In this document: positions 60,590 to 64,000 of the stretch, in pieces | Layout: the number at the start of each line of letters is the position of its first letter | Position numbering within the stretch: the stretch's first letter is position 1 | Program-made: the position numbers and the translations under genes | Notes under the pieces: model-generated | What the model was told of the DNA's origin: nothing | Databases searched by the model: none | Seen by the model: the letters and a program-made list of their open reading frames with translations, nothing else | Assembly (NCBI GenBank): GCA_003165315.1 | Contig: PLSX01000231.1 | Location: forward strand, 24,038 to 88,037 | Direction: 5' to 3' | From: Acidobacteriota bacterium | GTDB taxonomy: Bacteria > Acidobacteriota > Terriglobia > UBA7540 | DNA length: 64,000 bases

Positions 60590-61690
60590 ATGGGCCTTAG
60601 CCTCAAAGATCAAGTGCGGGCCGGTGCGGTTCTTTTTCTCTTCCTCATGCTGGCGGGAATGGCAGGCAGGGCGGCGCAGAAACCTGTTCGGCAAATCGGC
60701 AAACCCGAATCCAGCTCGACTGGCAACGGCCGACCGCAAATTATTAACGCCGACACCAACCCCACGCTTCGTTTTCCCATCGCCCGAATGGGCCACATGA
60801 ACGCCACCATTTCATTCGGTTGGCTTGACATCTCACGTACCTCGATTCGTTACCATGTAGAGCACCCTCCGGAAAAGTCGCAGGACTCGTTTGAAGTTTC
60901 CCCGCAGCAAATTCGCAAGCTCGATTTTCAAGGCCTCTTCCTGGCATTTTCCAATCCCAAGATACAGAGGATCTTCTATCTCCCTCCCAATGAGTGGGAA
61001 TCGCTGGGGAGCGGCATGAGCATTGTTTCTGCTGCCGAAGGCGGAGTGGAAGCGACACGCGAGATTGAACAGGCGATCCGAAATTTCGATCTTGCGCTGT
61101 CGTTGGCTAGGCCTCCCGCACCTGCGCCTGTCGAGGTGGCGCAGCGCCCCGTGGCCCCGCCCCCACAGCCCGAACCTGTATTACATGCGGCCGCGCCCGG
61201 CATGGTTTTGGCGTCCCCCGCTGTGACTGACGGCAAACAGACCGTGGAAGTGGATGCTTCACCGCTGGTGATTCGCGGGGCAGTGATGGATTCAAGCGGC
61301 ATCCCTGTGGTGACGGTCAACGGGCTACCTGCAAACATCCGTCCGCTAAACAACCAAGCCGTCGAATTTTGGTCAGATCCGCTGCCCCTTCATCCGGGAG
61401 CCAATCCCATCCTACTGTCAGCCGCCAACTCATCTCATGCGGAAACAAGGATGATTCTTACGATCAATTACATCCCAAAGGCAACGCTGGTGAATCCGCG
61501 GGCCCTGGATAAAGAGGCACTCATTTCGCTGCTGGCTGGCTCTGTCCCCCCCTCGCGGGTGGCCCAAATCGTCAAAGAGCGGGGTCTCAAGTTCACACCC
61601 ACATCTGACGATTTGAATGAAATTCGCGCCGCTGGAGGAAATGAAGAACTGATCCAAGCGATCCAAAAGGCCACCGTGCCACCCAAGTAA
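60590..61690 (+). CDS. Secreted hypothetical protein, paralog A
   Basis: 366 aa; PTLRFPIARMGHMNATISFGWLDISRTSIRYHVEHP; Ig-like middle; C-term LISLLAGSVPPSRVAQIVKERGLKFTPTSDDLNEIRAAGGNEELIQAIQKA. Confidence 0.8.
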   Translation: MGLSLKDQVRAGAVLFLFLMLAGMAGRAAQKPVRQIGKPESSSTGNGRPQIINADTNPTLRFPIARMGHMNATISFGWLDISRTSIRYHVEHPPEKSQDSFEVSPQQIRKLDFQGLFLAFSNPKIQRIFYLPPNEWESLGSGMSIVSAAEGGVEATREIEQAIRNFDLALSLARPPAPAPVEVAQRPVAPPPQPEPVLHAAAPGMVLASPAVTDGKQTVEVDASPLVIRGAVMDSSGIPVVTVNGLPANIRPLNNQAVEFWSDPLPLHPGANPILLSAANSSHAETRMILTINYIPKATLVNPRALDKEALISLLAGSVPPSRVAQIVKERGLKFTPTSDDLNEIRAAGGNEELIQAIQKATVPPK

Positions 61691-61864
61691 AAGTCGCCGG
61701 TAGGGGCAAACGTGAAAAGCCAGGAGGGCCGGGCCCAATTCGTAAGAGTGTGCAAGAGTATTGGCATTGTGGCGACAAGCGGATTAGAATTCAAATTTGC
61801 ATCATCAACGCTTCATCAGGAAGCGTCTGATTCGAATCATAAGTAGGCAGCATATTGGGAAGGG

Positions 61865-62971
61865 TTGTTTCTAATGATATTGAATCCTGCAAGCTGGAGT
61901 GGGCGGCGGAGAGCACTCCTCTTGATCTTTCTTTTCAGCGTCCCTGGTTTGGGATTGGCGTCGAGCAGGGGCAAGACCAAGGGGGGAGATTTTGACCTCA
62001 GCGGCATCGTTCTTCCTGCGCTGGTGAATGCCCCGGGCGATCCCACATTGCGCTTTCCCGTGATGCCAACGGGAGGATCGATATTCGGCGTCACCTATGG
62101 TTGGTTGGACATCAGCAACAGCACGATACGTTACACGGAGGTGCAACCCACGAGTAAGTCCGGCCACTCCTTTGAAGCTTCCAGGCTGGGCGTTACGGAC
62201 ATCCGGCTTGTCAATGGATGGCTCTCGTTCAGGAGTGATAAAAAGCGCGAAATGATGACCTATCTGCCCCAGGATCGTTGGGGAACCGTGCACACAGGGC
62301 CCGGCATGAGCGCGGCCGCCAATCGCGAAAGTTTGGGAACGTCTTCAATTTACAAGACATTATTGAACTTCGATCGGGTGATGGCGATGGTGAATCCCCC
62401 CGCCCCTCCGCCCCCGCCCGTCGTGGTGCAACAGCCCGTAACGCCCGCGCCAGCTCCGAAGACTGCTCCACCCTCTCCTCCTGCCATCGTCTTGTCTTCC
62501 CCTCCCGGCGCGGGAGAGAGTCTGCCTCTTGAGTGGCAGGATTCCACCGTGGTCATTCGCGGCGTCGCCATGGATAGCACCGGCATTCCGGTGGTCATGA
62601 TCAACGGTTCGCCGGCCAATATGCGTCCGCAAACCACGCAAGCGGCGGAATTCTGGTCAGACCCGCTGCCTCTCAAAGCGGGGAGTAACACGGTTCAGAT
62701 TGTTGCTGCCAACTCCGCTCAGGTGGAGGCTAAGCTCGTCCTGACGGTCAATTACAAACCCAAGACGGCCCCCGTCAACGCCAAGGGACTGGACAAGCAG
62801 GATATCGTCGGCTTGCTTCAGGGTGGAGTTCCCCCGGCGCGCCTCATAGACCTCATCAAGGACCGCGGAATCAAGTTTTCACCCAGTGCCGACGATCTGA
62901 ATGAAATCCGTGCCGCCGGTGGAACAGATGACCTGATCCAGGCCATTCAGCAAGCGGCTCCACAGCCTTAG
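61865..62971 (+). CDS. Secreted hypothetical protein, paralog B
   Basis: 368 aa; PTLRFPVMPTGGSIFGVTYGWLDISNSTIRYTEVQP; C-term IVGLLQGGVPPARLIDLIKDRGIKFSPSADDLNEIRAAGGTDDLIQAIQQA; ATG-like start at or near 61865/61873. Confidence 0.8.
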   Translation: MFLMILNPASWSGRRRALLLIFLFSVPGLGLASSRGKTKGGDFDLSGIVLPALVNAPGDPTLRFPVMPTGGSIFGVTYGWLDISNSTIRYTEVQPTSKSGHSFEASRLGVTDIRLVNGWLSFRSDKKREMMTYLPQDRWGTVHTGPGMSAAANRESLGTSSIYKTLLNFDRVMAMVNPPAPPPPPVVVQQPVTPAPAPKTAPPSPPAIVLSSPPGAGESLPLEWQDSTVVIRGVAMDSTGIPVVMINGSPANMRPQTTQAAEFWSDPLPLKAGSNTVQIVAANSAQVEAKLVLTVNYKPKTAPVNAKGLDKQDIVGLLQGGVPPARLIDLIKDRGIKFSPSADDLNEIRAAGGTDDLIQAIQQAAPQP

Positions 62972-63077
62972 GCCCAATACTGTTCACTCCGGTGTCGCGA
63001 TAGGTTGGAAAACCCAACTGCATGAGAAGCCGGCCTTAGAGTGCGGTGGCGGCGTCAAGCCGTCTCCACCTCAATCT

Positions 63078-63180
63078 GTGCCATGGCCATCCTGGCCATG
63101 CTCGAGCACGGGCGGTGACGCCCCATTCCTGGCGCGGGCGGGGCCCCGATAGTTTAGGGCAGGCTGCCCGTGGCATTTCC
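63078..63180. repeat. Second copy of the CCATGGCCATCCTGGCCATG...GGGC..GCCCGTGGCA repeat
   Basis: gtgccatggccatcctggccatgctcgagcacgggc...ggcaggctgcccgtggcatttcc, cf. 4193-4250. Confidence 0.75.
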
Positions 63181-63246
63181 AAATGACACCCCTCCCTGAA
63201 TTTGACACCCAGCATGGGTAAGCTAGAATAATCACTCAGAAAGTTC

Positions 63247-64000
63247 ATGAAGACCATGCCAGCCTTGCGCCTTTCGGTCGTTCAGTACCTCAACACGGTC
63301 CCCCTGATTTGGGGCATGCTTCACGGCATGCAGAAGGACAAGTTTGATTTGAATTTGACCGTCCCCAGCGGCTGCGCCGATGCCATCGCCGGGGGCCGGG
63401 CCGATGTGGGCATTGTCCCTTCCATCGAATTCCAACGCATTGAAAACGTTGAGATTATCCCCGGCATGTCCATCGCCTCCAAGTTCGAGGTGAAGAGCGT
63501 CGTGCTGCTCAGCAAAATGCCTCTGTCCGAAGTCAGGACGGTGGTGCTGGACCAATCTTCCCGCACCTCGGCGGCTCTGGTCCAAATCCTGCTGACGAAA
63601 TTTTATTCGCGTCAGGTCAGTTTCCTGCCCGCCGCGCCTGATCCCGGCGAGATGCTGAAACGGGCGGACGCCGCGCTGCTGATCGGCGACCCCGCACTCA
63701 CTTACAAGGGACCGCGAGCGGAAGTCTACGATCTGGCGCGCGAGTGGAGAAAATTTACCGGGCTGCCTTTCGTTTTCGCCGTGTGGATGGGCCGCTCCGG
63801 CGCCCATCTCTCCCACAGCCGCGCCGACTTTCTGGCTTCCCGCGATTTCGGCCTTGCCCACGTTGATGACATCGCCGCTGAATATGCTTCCCTGCTGGGC
63901 CTGACACCTTCCTTTGTGAGGGTTTACTTGACCCGGAATATCGACTATTCTTTGGATGAAGAGAATTTGCAGGGGCTGAAGCTCTTTTACAAGCTCGCGC
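63247..64000 (+). CDS. mqnA: Menaquinone biosynthesis protein MqnA (chorismate dehydratase), 3' truncated by window
   Basis: MKTMPALRLSVVQYLNTVPLIWGML..VPSGCADAIAGGRADVGIVPSIEFQRI..LLIGDPALTYKGPRAEVYDLAREWRKFTGLPFVFAVW. Confidence 0.93.
   Translation, partial: MKTMPALRLSVVQYLNTVPLIWGMLHGMQKDKFDLNLTVPSGCADAIAGGRADVGIVPSIEFQRIENVEIIPGMSIASKFEVKSVVLLSKMPLSEVRTVVLDQSSRTSAALVQILLTKFYSRQVSFLPAAPDPGEMLKRADAALLIGDPALTYKGPRAEVYDLAREWRKFTGLPFVFAVWMGRSGAHLSHSRADFLASRDFGLAHVDDIAAEYASLLGLTPSFVRVYLTRNIDYSLDEENLQGLKLFYKLA

Noticed and set aside
1-64000. tRNA/rRNA genes or prophage
   Set aside because: No convincing tRNA/rRNA signature or phage structural gene was seen by eye; a tRNAscan/Infernal run would be decisive.

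Overview
The window reads as a chromosomal segment from an acidobacterium-like genome; the taxon is inferred from gene content and style, not shown. It has about 45 supportable protein genes and no recognisable rRNA, tRNA, CRISPR array, transposase or phage gene. Main blocks: C1-folate genes (MTHFR-like, small cNMP-binding protein, formate-THF ligase); aminotransferase, four-helix-bundle (S23/IVP-like) protein and ATP-type PEP carboxykinase; a GH36 alpha-galactosidase flanked by two related PilZ/Zn-ribbon/PilZ proteins; a signalling block leading into flgB-flgC-fliE-fliF-fliG-fliH-fliI-fliJ; a giant Ig-like repeat lipoprotein next to an ECF sigma factor and a Ser/Thr kinase; a beta-propeller/phosphoesterase; a TGS GTPase, galT, a cNMP-domain PilB/GspE ATPase, BadF-type kinase, rhodanese, topA and dprA; tandem secreted paralogs; and mqnA (truncated). 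The most unusual signals are in the gaps between genes. (1) Several word-like degenerate short repeats recur, each locus using its own dialect, usually as two arrays in inverted orientation around a unique core and often starting right after a stop codon. One such set flanks the four-helix-bundle gene. (2) A dyad-symmetric element of about 24 bp (CCATTATGTTnnTGAAAATAAAGG) occurs in two clusters of opposite orientation about 11 kb apart.
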